Assembly: GCA_001799395.1 (NCBI GenBank)
Contig: MGTJ01000088.1
Coordinates: 4,930 to 46,807, forward strand
Direction: 5' to 3'
From: Desulfobacterales bacterium RIFOXYA12_FULL_46_15
GTDB taxonomy: Bacteria; Desulfobacterota; Desulfobacteria; Desulfobacterales; Desulfobacteraceae
DNA length: 41,878 bases
The notes beneath the pieces were generated by a model that had not been told where the DNA came from, did not search any database, and saw only the letters and a program-made list of their open reading frames with translations. This document shows positions 7,679 to 15,847 of this stretch, one piece after another. Each line of letters begins with the position of its first letter. The stretch's first letter is position 1. The position numbers and the translations under genes were made by a program.

Positions 7679-8845
7679 TCAACCGACCCAGTAATGGTTC
7701 AGAAAACTGATAATATTCAGCGCCAATAGAAGAACCGAAGTTAACATCCAGGCCCCGCGACCCGTGACCGAGCGGATGGAGGCTGCCATGAGGTAGATCG
7801 GAAAAAGCATCATGGAATACCGGGTAACCGCAAGAAATGTACCGGTGCTCAAGGCAATACCCATTGAAACCAGCATGTAGAGACCATATGAAATCCTCAG
7901 CCGTTTCATCGCCAGGGTTCCGATAACAATGATCAAGGCTGTAAAAAACAGATCATTGGCCATATTAATCCAATAGGGACTGTTACGCATAATGTAATCG
8001 GATGCAGCAAAATCAAAATCCCTGCCCCAATTGTATTGGATTTTAAGATAAAGAAAAAAATCCCCAAAGGCAATCCAGTGATATAAAAAAAATCCAAAAG
8101 CCCCGGACGGCGCCAGGGCCAGCGGCCAGACACGCCTGGTGAATATTGATTTTAAGCCCTGGCTCTGAATAAATTCAACCAGCAGCAAAACACATAAAAA
8201 AACACCGGCAATGCGCGTGGCTGAAGCAAACGCTGCAAAGATGCCTGCAATAAGAAATTTCTGCTCCCGGGCGTAATAGACCATGGAGAGAGACAAAAAA
8301 AGAAACAGTGATTCCGAATAAACCGCATTAAGGATAAAGGCTGTGGGATATACCAATAAAAACATGACCGGCAGCACCGGGTCAATGTCGGGATGAAACC
8401 GTTGTGCCAGCCTAACCATCATGACAGAGGACAGGACCAGGAAAAAACAGCTCACCATCCATCCGGACAAAACCGGGTTGCCGTTGGCCAGAGGGGCTGT
8501 CATCCGGATTAAAAACGGATAAAGCGGAAAAAAGACCACATTGGCAATGCCTTTTTCCCCACGCAGATAATAGCCTTTTTGAGCAATATCAAGATACCAG
8601 TAAGAATCCCAGCGGTTGTGTATGTCCACAATCCCCCAGTTCCGGGCAGGAGGTGTAATACCCGCTCTTGCAATCCATCTGAAGGCATTGTCCGGGCCAA
8701 GATTCAGCCGGTTAAACGCAATGAGGGCAAAACCATTGACGATTATAAGCCATATGACAACCATTCCCACCCCGCGCCGCATAGCCGGGTTGGCTTGAAA
8801 TAATCGTTGAAGCCTGCTGCCCCCGACACCGGAAAAAGTGACCAT
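7679..8845 (-). CDS. PIG-V-like mannosyltransferase, integral membrane
   Basis: A 388-residue polytopic membrane protein resembling the PIG-V/GT-C mannosyltransferase family. After a first hydrophobic segment (about 27-46) there is a periplasmic loop with DIHNRWDSYWYLDIAQKGYY, the family's acidic catalytic-loop signature (RWDSxWYLxIAxxGY). Several further membrane spans follow, with FFPLYPFLIR in the second conserved loop. GT-C enzymes use lipid-linked sugar donors, which fits with the adjacent polyprenyl-phosphate glycosyltransferase supplying the donor (inference). The ATG at 8845 is chosen over a TTG codon earlier; no clear ribosome-binding site is seen, so the start is uncertain. Confidence 0.72.
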   Translation of the reverse strand: MVTFSGVGGSRLQRLFQANPAMRRGVGMVVIWLIIVNGFALIAFNRLNLGPDNAFRWIARAGITPPARNWGIVDIHNRWDSYWYLDIAQKGYYLRGEKGIANVVFFPLYPFLIRMTAPLANGNPVLSGWMVSCFFLVLSSVMMVRLAQRFHPDIDPVLPVMFLLVYPTAFILNAVYSESLFLFLSLSMVYYAREQKFLIAGIFAAFASATRIAGVFLCVLLLVEFIQSQGLKSIFTRRVWPLALAPSGAFGFFLYHWIAFGDFFLYLKIQYNWGRDFDFAASDYIMRNSPYWINMANDLFFTALIIVIGTLAMKRLRISYGLYMLVSMGIALSTGTFLAVTRYSMMLFPIYLMAASIRSVTGRGAWMLTSVLLLALNIISFLNHYWVG

Positions 8846-8969
8846 CAATCGTCTTAATATGCCCCGTGTTAAATATAATGCATTGACTCAATATGCATGT
8901 CAGATACCCTTTAGGCCGGGAAGAGGCCTTTTGTCAAGAATAGGATAATAAAATAATAAAATAACCGGT

Positions 8970-10550
8970 TCAAGGTAAGGAGTATATGCCTTTTGCTCCC
9001 CTGCCAAAAGGGATTTTAAGTTTCTTCATCCTGTGTCTCAATGTCCGCGGATTTATTTGAAGCAGTTCTGCTGCACCTCCTTTTCCATCCACCCTGCCTC
9101 CTGCTATGGTTAATACCCTTTTAATATGCTGCTCCATGACAGAATCCAGGTTCAAGGTGTCTTTACAAGGCAGTTCAGAATCTTTATTTTTTTTAAGGGT
9201 ATGAAAAGCGCCCAAAGGCTTGGAATCTGATCCGGGAAAGACAATCCCTTCAAAGGATATGGGTTTCCCATGGCTTAGTATCAGGGCTCTTTCAACTGTA
9301 TTTTCCAATTCCCGCACGTTTCCCGGCCAATGGTAGCCTAAAAGATTGTCTATCGCTTCAGTGGTCAGCTTCGGGGTGAACCTGAGGTTCATCTGGGTTG
9401 ATTTTTTCTGTAAGAAATGATGGACAAGTGAGGGTATGTCTGATTTGCGTTCGCGAAGGGGCGGGATAAAGATAGGAAATACCTTTAACCGGAAAAACAG
9501 ATCCTGTCTGAACCTGCCCTGGTCCATCATTTTGTCCAGATCTCGGTGTGTGGCGGCAATTACGCGGATATCCAGGCTTATCGGGCCCTTGCCTCCTACA
9601 CGTTCAATCTTTTTTTCCTGAAGAACCCTCAGCAGCCTGACCTGAGCTTCAAGGCTGAGTTCACCGATTTCATCCAGAAAAATGCTTCCCCCCTGGGCAC
9701 GTTCGAATTTTCCCCGTTTCCTTGATATGGCTCCTGTAAATGCTCCCTTTTCATGTCCGAACAATTCACTGTCCATGAGCGATTCAGGAATCGCTCCGCA
9801 ATTAACTTCGATAAACGGCTTGTCCCGCTTAAGGGAAAGGTTGTGAATCGATTTGGCAATCAATTCCTTTCCCACACCTGTCTCTCCCAGCAGCAAAACA
9901 GGACTGTCCATCGGTGCAACATGCTCCACAAGATCCATGACCCCTTTTAATCCGAATTCAGCCCCGATGACCTCTTCCCCCCCGATACGCCTGAGTTCTT
10001 TATGCAGGTATCGGTTGTCGTCTTCCAGCAGATCTTTGTATTCCTGAATTTCCCTGTACCGGGTGCTGTTGCTTACCGCAATCGCAAAGGGATCATTCAA
10101 CTGGCTGATCAAGTCTGTATGTTTTTTGGTAAAGGTCTCGCCTGGAAAACTGAAAAATCCGATGGCACCGAGAAATTGATTCTCGATAACAAGATCCATT
10201 GCAATAACGGAAAGGTCAAGACACCCCATGACCTTGCAAATGGCAAGGCCAACTGGATCCTTGCTGGTATTGGACATGATACGGACACGGATGGACCGCT
10301 GGGTTTCAATCTGCCTTCGGCCTTCAGGAGAAATCTGAATCTTGACAGACATTGCCTTATGCTGCTTCAGGTCGGCATGTGCAATGCCTTCTGTGATCCC
10401 GGTTTCCTGGTCGTAAAGAAACACAGCCAACTGGCTGACCGGAAGAATATCCTGAAAATACCACAGGCACTCCCAAAGGGCTTTTTCAAGTTCAAGACTG
10501 CTGCTGATTTTAAGAATTGCATTTCTGAAAAAAGAATTATTATCAACCAA
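8970..10550 (-). CDS. Sigma-54-dependent activator with GAF domain, regulator of acyl-CoA operon
   Basis: Enhancer-binding activator of about 526 residues. It has an N-terminal GAF-like sensor (about 1-180) and an AAA+ domain with Walker A GETGVGKE, the sigma-54-contact loop GAFTGA and Walker B SIFLDEIGE. A C-terminal Fis-type helix-turn-helix (LLQINPRTLRHRMKKLKI) ends the protein. No receiver is present, so it probably senses a ligand rather than a phosphoryl group. I prefer the TTG at 10550, preceded at 6 bp by GGAG; an ATG at 10601 gives 17 more residues but has no ribosome-binding site and lies within a palindrome. It is divergent from the acyl-CoA operon, whose leader has a sigma-54-like promoter, so it is the likely activator. 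The inducer, perhaps the free acid or its CoA ester, is unknown. Confidence 0.85.
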   Translation of the reverse strand: MVDNNSFFRNAILKISSSLELEKALWECLWYFQDILPVSQLAVFLYDQETGITEGIAHADLKQHKAMSVKIQISPEGRRQIETQRSIRVRIMSNTSKDPVGLAICKVMGCLDLSVIAMDLVIENQFLGAIGFFSFPGETFTKKHTDLISQLNDPFAIAVSNSTRYREIQEYKDLLEDDNRYLHKELRRIGGEEVIGAEFGLKGVMDLVEHVAPMDSPVLLLGETGVGKELIAKSIHNLSLKRDKPFIEVNCGAIPESLMDSELFGHEKGAFTGAISRKRGKFERAQGGSIFLDEIGELSLEAQVRLLRVLQEKKIERVGGKGPISLDIRVIAATHRDLDKMMDQGRFRQDLFFRLKVFPIFIPPLRERKSDIPSLVHHFLQKKSTQMNLRFTPKLTTEAIDNLLGYHWPGNVRELENTVERALILSHGKPISFEGIVFPGSDSKPLGAFHTLKKNKDSELPCKDTLNLDSVMEQHIKRVLTIAGGRVDGKGGAAELLQINPRTLRHRMKKLKIPFGRGAKGIYSLP

Positions 10551-10580
10551 TTCCGGCTCCTGATATGAATCAAATACCAA

Positions 10581-10631
10581 ATATGATAAAACGTCTATCA
10601 TATACGATAATCAATACTGCAAATATGATAT
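10581..10631. promoter_or_regulatory. Palindromic candidate enhancer site for the sigma-54 activator
   Basis: ATATGATA (10581-10588) and TATCATAT (10596-10603) form a perfect inverted repeat with a 7-bp spacer. A further half-site, AAATATGATAT, lies at 10621-10631. The palindrome centre is about 126 bp upstream of the -24 element at 10718, a typical distance for a sigma-54 enhancer, and lies just upstream of the activator's preferred start. Binding by that activator is inferred. Confidence 0.6.
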
Positions 10632-10716
10632 AAAGACAAGTTTCCATTTGCAGCATCCCTCGGTTTTTTATTCAACCTATTGAAATCATAATATGAAATT
10701 TATTATCCGGTTTCCA

Positions 10717-10732
10717 TGGCATGGATTTTGTA
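10717..10732 (+). promoter_or_regulatory. Sigma-54-like (-24/-12) promoter of acyl-CoA operon
   Basis: TGGCATGGATTTTGTA matches the consensus TGGCACG-N4-TTGCW with two deviations, the more serious being GT for GC at -12. It lies about 90 bp before the preferred ATG of the first dehydrogenase (10822) and downstream of the palindromic site. It supports placing the protein start after this point rather than at the earlier ATG at 10693. Confidence 0.5.
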
Positions 10733-10821
10733 CTTCAGTCATTGGTGAAACACTGATGCACAAGATATTAAACCGGAAAAAAAAGACCTCTGTCTTTACC
10801 GGGAAACCTGAAGAGGAAAAT

Positions 10822-11973
10822 ATGAGCTTTAAAATCAGCAAGCCGCAAAAGGAAATTCAAAAAGCTGCCAGGGACTTTGCAAAAGGAGAATTCGACAAGG
10901 ACCTTGCCTTTGATATGGAAAGAGCACAAAAATTTCCTGAAGATGTCAGGAATAAAGCTGCCGGGCTTGGGTTCATAGGCATCCATTATCCTGAAGAATA
11001 TTATGGCGCAGGACTTGGAATTCTTGAAAATGTGTTGCTTGCCGAAGAATTCTGCAAAAAAGATTCTTCCATGGGAATAGGACTGATGCTTTCCGGCTTT
11101 GCTGCTGAATGCATTCTGCGGTTTGGCACCGACAGCTTAAAAGACCGGTTCCTTTCCGGGATTGCAAGTGGTGAAATGCTTTCCGGAGAGGCATTCACTG
11201 AATCTGTTTCTGGATATGACACAGGAGACATAAAAACATGGGCACAAAAAAAAGAGGATGCCTGGATCATCAATGGTCAAAAAACACTTGTGACCAATGG
11301 CGGTAAAGCCGGGGTTTACTGCGTCCTCTGCAGGACAGATCCCGGAAGCATCGGGGCTGACGGGATAAGCATGATCCTTGCGGAGGGAAACAGTGAAGGC
11401 CTTTTATCGGTCAACCCCAGAGACAAGCTCGGCATGAGGATGGTTTCGACATCCGACCTTGTTTTTAATAATGTCAAGGTCCCTTGCAGTAATCTTGTCG
11501 GCAAACAGGGTAAGGGAGTACTCCAGGCATTAGCCTTTTATGATGAAGCCAGGATTCTTTTGTCTGCCATGGCTCTCGGAACAGCCAGGGGCGCATTTTT
11601 ACGGGCGCTTGATTATGTCAGGCAAAGAGAATTGTTCGGGAAAAAACTTGCAGGTTTCCAGGTAACCCGGCACAAACTTGCCGACATGGCGATGGGAATT
11701 AATATAGCTGAGCATCTGGTGTATGAAGTTGCGGCTGATTTTGACAGCGGCCGGAGCGATTCCGGCCGTATCGCCATGGCCGGGCTTTCAGCCTGTCAGG
11801 CTGCCATAGACGTCAGTAGTGAGGCAATCCAGCTTTTGGGCGGCTATGGCTATATGGCTGAATATGAACTTGAACGGTTCTACCGTGATGCAAAGTCCAT
11901 GGGGATTTTTTTAGGCAATACCGGAATGATGAAGGATATCATTGCAAAGAACATCATCGAAAAGATCAAATAA
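10822..11973 (+). CDS. Acyl-CoA dehydrogenase, first of a pair
   Basis: A 383-residue flavoprotein of the acyl-CoA dehydrogenase family, expected to form a 2,3-double bond in a CoA thioester and pass electrons to an electron-transfer flavoprotein. The start at 10822 (GAGG upstream) gives the normal family length; an open frame begins at 10693, but the extra 43 residues resemble nothing in the family and would contain the predicted promoter. Seen are the flavin-binding SGEAFTESVSGYDTGDI region, the FGKKLAGFQVTRHKLADMA helix and QLLGGYGYMAEYELERFYRDAK. In the segment where many members carry the catalytic base as EGT, this protein has FLGNTG, so the usual glutamate is absent. It may pair with the next gene product as a non-catalytic or alternative subunit. 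Confidence 0.85.
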   Translation: MSFKISKPQKEIQKAARDFAKGEFDKDLAFDMERAQKFPEDVRNKAAGLGFIGIHYPEEYYGAGLGILENVLLAEEFCKKDSSMGIGLMLSGFAAECILRFGTDSLKDRFLSGIASGEMLSGEAFTESVSGYDTGDIKTWAQKKEDAWIINGQKTLVTNGGKAGVYCVLCRTDPGSIGADGISMILAEGNSEGLLSVNPRDKLGMRMVSTSDLVFNNVKVPCSNLVGKQGKGVLQALAFYDEARILLSAMALGTARGAFLRALDYVRQRELFGKKLAGFQVTRHKLADMAMGINIAEHLVYEVAADFDSGRSDSGRIAMAGLSACQAAIDVSSEAIQLLGGYGYMAEYELERFYRDAKSMGIFLGNTGMMKDIIAKNIIEKIK

Positions 11974-11995
11974 CAGGCATTAAAAAGGGTTGCTC

Positions 11996-13138
11996 ATGAA
12001 CATATTGAAATACAGTGAAAAACATTCAGCCTTTCGTGAAAAGTTTCGTGCTTTTGTTAAAAAGGAAATACTGCCGAATGCAGAAAAGTGGGAACAGGAT
12101 CATATGGTTCCGAAACAAGCCTGGAAAAAAATGGGGCAGGAAGGCTTCCTGTGCCCTTGTGTTCAACCCGAATATGGCGGACCAGGCCTTGATTTCCTTT
12201 ATACAGTCATCATCATCGAGGAAATGGCAAGGACGCGCCAGACAGGATTGATCTCTTACCTGCACAGCGACATTATTGTTCCTTATATCGAAAGTTTCGG
12301 CTCTGAATGGCAAAAGAAAAAATACCTTCCGGGATGTGTCAGCGGAGATATTATTACTGCTGTCGGCATGACCGAACCGGGTGCCGGCAGCGATCTGGCA
12401 TCTATTTCAACTATCGCGGTTGAAGAAGAGGGCCATGTCATCATCAACGGATCAAAAACTTTCATATCAAACGGAATCAATTGCGATCTCCTGATAATTG
12501 CCGTGAAAGACCCTCTGATCGAAAACCCTCACAAGGCAATTTCCCTTTATCTGGTGGAAGACAAGACACCTGGGTTTAAAAAGGGCGGCAAGCTTGAAAA
12601 AATGGGGATGCACAGCCAGGATACTGCAGAATTGTTTTTTACCAATTGCAGAATCCCTGTGGAAAACCTTCTTGGGGAAAAAGGGGTCGGGTTTGTAATG
12701 CTGATGAAAAAACTCCAGCAAGAGCGCCTGACCTGTTCCATTATGGCATTGAACAAGGCAGAGTATGTTCTTGAGTGGACTATTGAGTATTGTAAAAATA
12801 CCCAGGTGTCGGGCAGACCTCTTTCAAGTTCCCAGTCTGTACAGTTCGCTTTTGCAGAAATGGCCACAGAGGCCAGGATGTCAAGGCTGTTTGTAGAAAA
12901 TCTGATAGCAGATCACATGGAAAAAAAGGATATCGTTATTGAAACCTCCATGGCCAAGTACCAGACTTCGGATATGGCCAACCGGTTTGCAAACAGATGT
13001 CTTGATATTATCGGCAGCTATGCAATGGATGAACAGTGCCCTCTTGTCCGTGAACTGCGCGATTTGAAAGTCATGCCCATCTTTGCCGGCACCAATGAGA
13101 TCATGAAGGGTATTATTGCAAAATCAATGAAATTGTAA
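11996..13138 (+). CDS. Acyl-CoA dehydrogenase, second of a pair
   Basis: A 380-residue acyl-CoA dehydrogenase. Family motifs: YGGPGLDFLYTVIIIEEMA, the flavin/substrate segment GMTEPGAGSDLASI, NGSKTFISNG, and the C-terminal IGSYAMDEQCPLVRELRDLK. The usual EGT glutamate is replaced (FAGTNE). However, QERL in LQQERLTCSIMALNKA falls, by my alignment, where isovaleryl-CoA and long-chain dehydrogenases place their catalytic Glu, so this subunit could be active. The ATG at 11996 is preceded by AAAAGGG; a TTG two codons earlier is less likely. It lies 22 bp after the first dehydrogenase and 17 bp before the HMG-CoA-synthase-like gene. Paired dehydrogenases of this sort form alpha2-beta2 heterotetramers in steroid degradation, a suggestive precedent. 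Confidence 0.86.
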   Translation: MNILKYSEKHSAFREKFRAFVKKEILPNAEKWEQDHMVPKQAWKKMGQEGFLCPCVQPEYGGPGLDFLYTVIIIEEMARTRQTGLISYLHSDIIVPYIESFGSEWQKKKYLPGCVSGDIITAVGMTEPGAGSDLASISTIAVEEEGHVIINGSKTFISNGINCDLLIIAVKDPLIENPHKAISLYLVEDKTPGFKKGGKLEKMGMHSQDTAELFFTNCRIPVENLLGEKGVGFVMLMKKLQQERLTCSIMALNKAEYVLEWTIEYCKNTQVSGRPLSSSQSVQFAFAEMATEARMSRLFVENLIADHMEKKDIVIETSMAKYQTSDMANRFANRCLDIIGSYAMDEQCPLVRELRDLKVMPIFAGTNEIMKGIIAKSMKL

Positions 13139-13155
13139 AGCTAAAGGAGAATGTT

Positions 13156-14613
13156 ATGACCGGAATCTGTTCATATGGCGGTTATGTGCCACGATACAGA
13201 CTCAATCGAAAAGAAATATTCGAACAGGTGGGGTGGGTAAATCAGGCGACAATCGGTTATACCCGAGGTGAAAAAGCAGTATGCAATTTTGATGAAGACA
13301 GCATCACCATGGCCGTGGCAGCAGGAATTGATTCCCTGGCCGGATTTGACAGAACCAGGATCAAAGGGCTTTTTTTTGCATCCACGAGCATGCCTTATAA
13401 GGAACGGCTCAATGCCGGCATTGTTAAGGAAGCCCTTGGGATAAGCGATCAGGTCCGGGCAGCTGATTTTTCCGGCAGCATAAAGGCAGGAACCACGGCT
13501 TTGCTCAGTGCGCTTGGAGATGTTGAATCAAAATACCTTGATAATGTCATGGTGTGTGCATCCGACTGCCGGCTGGGCAAACCTTCATCACCCCAGGAGA
13601 TGATCTGCGGGGACGCAGCCGCTGCATTTGTGGTAGGCAGGGATGATGTCATTGCCGAATTTGAGGGTTCTTTTTCAACAACCTATGATTTTGTGGACCA
13701 CTACCGGGGGGATGCAAGTCTTTATGACAGGCAGTGGGAAGAAAGGTGGGTCAGGGATCTGGGTATTGATCTGATGATATCGGAGACAATAAGCGGCCTT
13801 CTGAAAAAATACAATATCAGGGCCTGCGATTTCACAAAGGTTGTTTATCCCTGCATTTATCCAGGGGTTCGTAAAAAACTGAATTCTGCGCTGGGAATAT
13901 CACCAAAAGCCGACCAGGACAACCTGCAGGCTGAAATTGGTGAAACCGGTGCAGCCCATCCTCTGGTAATGCTGGCATCTGTTCTGGATCAATCAAAGCC
14001 GGGGGACAGAATACTTCTGGCCGGTTTCGGAAGCGGCTGCGATGCCCTTTGTTTTAGAGTAACCGAAAATATAAGGAACTTGAGCCATAGAAAAGGAATT
14101 ACAGGATTCCTCAAGGAAAAGGCCGAACTTGACAATTATACCAAGTACCTGGCCTGGCGGGGTATATTGCCTGTGGACACAGGCATGCGCAGCGAAGAGG
14201 ACGAACCGACCCGGTGGTCTGTATTGTGGCGAAAAAGAAAAGAGATCACAGGGCTTTGGGGAAACAGATGTAAACGATGCGGCACAGCCCAGTACCCGCA
14301 ACAAAGGATATGCGTCAATCCTGAATGCCAGGCTGCAGATGAAATGGAAGATTATCTTTTTTCAGATAAAACAGGGCGTATTGCCAGTTTTACAGGCGAT
14401 ATGCTGGCGCCTTCCTTAAATCCGCCCGCTGTTTACGGCCAGGTGGAATTTGATGGAGGCGGCAAGTATCTGTTTGATTTTACAGACTGCAATCTTGAAA
14501 CCATCAAAACAGGGATGCCGGTTTTCATGAGCTTTCGCAGGAAATACAGGGATGAAAAAAGAAAAATTTCCGGGTACTTCTGGAAAGCCGTACCCCGGAT
14601 TGAGGAGGAATGA
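13156..14613 (+). CDS. HMG-CoA-synthase-like protein fused to DUF35 zinc-ribbon/OB domain
   Basis: A 485-residue two-domain protein. Residues about 1-310 have the thiolase-fold of archaeal/bacterial HMG-CoA synthases (GGYVPRYRLNR start, GDAAAAFVVG, LLAGFGSGCDALCF). Residues about 345-485 are a DUF35 domain with zinc ribbon C372-x2-C375 and C386-x4-C391 plus an OB-fold (GRIASFTGDM). By my alignment the catalytic cysteine (archaeal FACKAG) is isoleucine 109 in SGSIKAG, the usual Glu is threonine 77, and the expected His is not seen (YPCIYPG), so it probably does not perform classic HMG-CoA synthesis. In archaea a DUF35 protein bridges thiolase and HMG-CoA synthase, and in benzylsuccinate degradation BbsA (DUF35) pairs with thiolase BbsB. 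The thiolase gene follows with 3 bp between the genes, supporting a complex here. Confidence 0.82.
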   Translation: MTGICSYGGYVPRYRLNRKEIFEQVGWVNQATIGYTRGEKAVCNFDEDSITMAVAAGIDSLAGFDRTRIKGLFFASTSMPYKERLNAGIVKEALGISDQVRAADFSGSIKAGTTALLSALGDVESKYLDNVMVCASDCRLGKPSSPQEMICGDAAAAFVVGRDDVIAEFEGSFSTTYDFVDHYRGDASLYDRQWEERWVRDLGIDLMISETISGLLKKYNIRACDFTKVVYPCIYPGVRKKLNSALGISPKADQDNLQAEIGETGAAHPLVMLASVLDQSKPGDRILLAGFGSGCDALCFRVTENIRNLSHRKGITGFLKEKAELDNYTKYLAWRGILPVDTGMRSEEDEPTRWSVLWRKRKEITGLWGNRCKRCGTAQYPQQRICVNPECQAADEMEDYLFSDKTGRIASFTGDMLAPSLNPPAVYGQVEFDGGGKYLFDFTDCNLETIKTGMPVFMSFRRKYRDEKRKISGYFWKAVPRIEEE

Positions 14614-14616
14614 AAA

Positions 14617-15822
14617 ATGGCAGATGGTATTAAAGACAAGGTGGCGATCTTAGGCATGGGATGCACAAAATTCGGCGAGCGCTGGGAATCCGGGGTTGAG
14701 GATCTGATGACGGAAGCTTTTCTTGAATGCCTGGCAGATGCCGGTATTGAGAAAAAAGAAATTCAGGCGGCATGGCTTGGGACCTGTTATTCCAGCCTGC
14801 ATGCGGGCAAATCCGGGATACCTCTCGGAACTGCCTTGAAGCTTGGCTATATCCCTGTCAGCAGGGTCGAAAATTTCTGCGGCACGGCAACGGAAGCATT
14901 TAAAGGAGCCTGTTATGCTGTTGCTGCAGGGGTGTATGACATCGTTCTTGCCCTGGGAGTTGAAAAGTTGAAAGATACAGGATACGGGGGTCTGCCCATG
15001 GCCGGCGCATTCGGTTACATTGAATTTCTTCGCGGGGCGAATTCCACAGCTCCAGGGTTGTTTGCCCAGCTTGCAACAGCATATTCTTCAAAACACAGGA
15101 TTGAAATGGACATGATCAAGGATGCCATTTCCCACATTTCCGCCAAGAGCCATGCAAATGGGGCTTTAAATCCAAAAGCCCATTTGCAGAAGGTTGTATC
15201 AGAGGAAATGATCAAAAAAGCTCCGATGATCGCTTACCCCCTAGGATTGTTCGACTGTTGCGGTGTCAGCGACGGAGCGGCGGCAGCTATTGTAACCACG
15301 CCGGAAATCGCCCGAAGCCTTAAGAGAAATCAGGATATTGTCAAGGTCAAATCAATTCAGGCATCTGTCAGTTCAGGAGAAGAAGCATGGTTCAGCAATT
15401 GGGATGGTACAGGTTTTGTCACGACCCGGAAGGCTTCAGCAAGGGCTTATGAAGAAGCAGGGATAACTGATCCGCGGCATGAACTCAATATGATGGAAGT
15501 CCATGACTGTTTCTCCATCACTGAATTTGTCACCATGGAAGACCTTCATATTTCAAAAAAGGGTTGTGCATATGAAGATGTAATGAACGGCTTTTTTGAT
15601 CTTGACGGCAAGATCCCGTGCCAGGTGGATGGCGGACTGAAATGCTTCGGCCATCCTGTCGGGGCGTCCGGCCTCCGCATGATTTATGCCATGTACGAGC
15701 AATTGCTGGACCGGGTTCCTGAAATACGCAAGATCAGGAATGCAAGGCTTGGGCTTACCCATAATCTGGGGGGTTTTCCCCATGCCAATATCTGTGCTTT
15801 GACAATAATCGGAAAAGACTGA
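14617..15822 (+). CDS. Thiolase, SCP2/BbsB-like
   Basis: A 401-residue thiolase of the lipid-transfer-protein/SCP2 subgroup, predicted to cleave a 3-ketoacyl-CoA with CoA. Catalytic residues are visible: nucleophile C88 in ENFCGTATEAF, H296 in VHDCF and H346 in GHPVGASG, ending with HNLGGFP in place of the CxG motif of classical thiolases. The start is supported by GAGGAGG overlapping the previous stop. In this subgroup the enzyme commonly works with a DUF35 partner, here fused to the upstream HMG-CoA-synthase-like protein, so both likely form one complex. It would carry out the last step of the operon's beta-oxidation-like route, or a retro-aldol cleavage as in Ltp2-type homologues. Confidence 0.86.
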   Translation: MADGIKDKVAILGMGCTKFGERWESGVEDLMTEAFLECLADAGIEKKEIQAAWLGTCYSSLHAGKSGIPLGTALKLGYIPVSRVENFCGTATEAFKGACYAVAAGVYDIVLALGVEKLKDTGYGGLPMAGAFGYIEFLRGANSTAPGLFAQLATAYSSKHRIEMDMIKDAISHISAKSHANGALNPKAHLQKVVSEEMIKKAPMIAYPLGLFDCCGVSDGAAAAIVTTPEIARSLKRNQDIVKVKSIQASVSSGEEAWFSNWDGTGFVTTRKASARAYEEAGITDPRHELNMMEVHDCFSITEFVTMEDLHISKKGCAYEDVMNGFFDLDGKIPCQVDGGLKCFGHPVGASGLRMIYAMYEQLLDRVPEIRKIRNARLGLTHNLGGFPHANICALTIIGKD

Positions 15823-15847
15823 TGGATAAAAATCAAAGGAGATAATC

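Noticed and set aside
8901-8925. Hairpin AGGCC-GGCCT in the gap before the PIG-V-like gene as terminator
   Set aside because: Only 5 bp, and the T-run lies on the plus strand where no transcript is expected; not listed.
10693-10821. N-terminal extension of the first acyl-CoA dehydrogenase
   Set aside because: The extension has no family similarity, spans the predicted promoter, and a better SD-preceded ATG at 10822 gives the usual length.
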